Part shown: positions 6,144 to 6,537 of the stretch, piece by piece
How positions within the stretch are numbered: position 1 is the first letter of the stretch
How the letters are laid out: every line of letters starts with the position of its first letter
From: Pseudomonadota bacterium
Lineage (GTDB): Bacteria > Pseudomonadota > Gammaproteobacteria > Steroidobacterales > Steroidobacteraceae
NCBI GenBank assembly: GCA_021781775.1
Contig: JAJXWE010000099.1
Location: 1-6,537 of the forward strand
Length of the DNA stretch: 6,537 nucleotides
Direction: 5' to 3'
Position numbers and translations under genes: made by a program
The notes under the pieces: generated by a model
The model's input: the letters and a program-made list of their open reading frames with translations, nothing else
Told to the model about the DNA's origin: nothing
Database searches by the model: none

Positions 6144-6537
6144 TGGCCTTCGTTCCGCACACGCGCGAGGACGTCGCGGCCATGCTCGCGGCCATCGGCG
6201 TCGAGGACATCGAGCGGCTGTTCGAGGAGATCCCGTCGGCGCTGCGTATCGGCTCGCTCGCCGGGGTGCCCGAGGCGCTCAACGAGATGCAGCTGGCACG
6301 GCTGATGAGCGAACGTGCACGCCGTGATGGGCGACCCCAGTGCTTCATCGGCGCCGGCGCCTACGAGCACCACATCCCGGCGGCCGTGTGGGCGGTAGCG
6401 ACGCGCGGGGAGTTCTACAGCGCCTACACGCCCTACCAGGCCGAGGCCAGCCAGGGCACGCTGCAGCTGCTGTACGAATACCAGACGATGATGGCCAGCC
6501 TGACAGGCATGGACGTCTCGAATGCTTCGCTCTACGA
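6143..6537 (+). CDS. gcvPA: Glycine dehydrogenase (decarboxylating) subunit 1, 5' part
   Basis: The frame opens at ATG 6143, overlapping the gcvH stop by one base, and runs uninterrupted to the window end (131 full codons). GGAGGAGGG at 6128-6136 is a very strong Shine-Dalgarno 6 bases upstream. The P protein is the PLP enzyme that decarboxylates glycine and loads the aminomethyl group onto H protein. Visible blocks: PHTREDVAAML (5-15), FIGAGAYEHHIP (68-79), EFYSAYTPYQAEASQG (90-105), EYQTMMASLTGMDVSNASLY (112-131). The short N-terminus beginning PHT and the GAGAYEHHIP and QAEASQGTLQ spellings resemble the two-subunit form (GcvPA of an alpha2beta2 P protein) rather than the single-chain E. 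coli GcvP. The PLP lysine belongs to the GcvPB subunit, expected downstream. The split form is inferred from the N-terminus only, since the C-terminal end is not visible. Confidence 0.88.
   Translation, partial: MAFVPHTREDVAAMLAAIGVEDIERLFEEIPSALRIGSLAGVPEALNEMQLARLMSERARRDGRPQCFIGAGAYEHHIPAAVWAVATRGEFYSAYTPYQAEASQGTLQLLYEYQTMMASLTGMDVSNASLY

Overview
The window is a visibly GC-rich, gene-dense chromosomal segment with G/C-biased third codon positions. It most likely comes from a gammaproteobacterium: the pepP-ubiH-ubiI-(...)-gcvT-gcvH-gcvP order is a gammaproteobacterial arrangement, seen in E. coli. A split glycine decarboxylase and a long-form IspG point away from enterics, towards lineages such as Chromatiales, Ectothiorhodospiraceae or xanthomonad relatives. 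That placement is inference. No mobile element, CRISPR array, tRNA or rRNA was recognised.

Layout. (1) Positions 1-2592, plus strand: the last codons of a probable pepP, then ubiH and ubiI. The three reading frames overlap by a few bases, as in a translationally coupled operon. UbiH and UbiI are FAD monooxygenases that add ring hydroxyls during ubiquinone synthesis. (2) Positions 2585-4196, minus strand: ispG (MEP isoprenoid pathway, [4Fe-4S] enzyme) followed 25 bases later by a pterin-4a-carbinolamine dehydratase gene (phhB type). phhB converges on ubiI, and their last 8 bases overlap inside a 16-base perfect palindrome. (3) Positions 4197-4600: a 404-base divergent intergenic region. It holds a good extended -10 promoter, a two-aptamer glycine riboswitch, an intrinsic terminator just after aptamer II, and a Shine-Dalgarno site. 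(4) Positions 4601-6537, plus strand: the glycine cleavage operon gcvT, gcvH and the 5' part of gcvPA, which is cut by the window end.

How the genes work together. The gcv genes encode the T, H and P proteins that oxidise glycine to CO2, ammonia and methylene-tetrahydrofolate. The riboswitch and terminator place the operon under direct glycine control. IspG feeds isoprenoid precursor synthesis, which also supplies the ubiquinone side chain, so ispG next to ubiHI is metabolically sensible, although it is transcribed in the opposite direction.

No wholly new system is evident. The parts most worth a second look are the riboswitch (an extra stable hairpin in the inter-aptamer linker, and two 9-base direct repeats that copy riboswitch elements, one of them into the terminator) and the palindromic convergent gene end.
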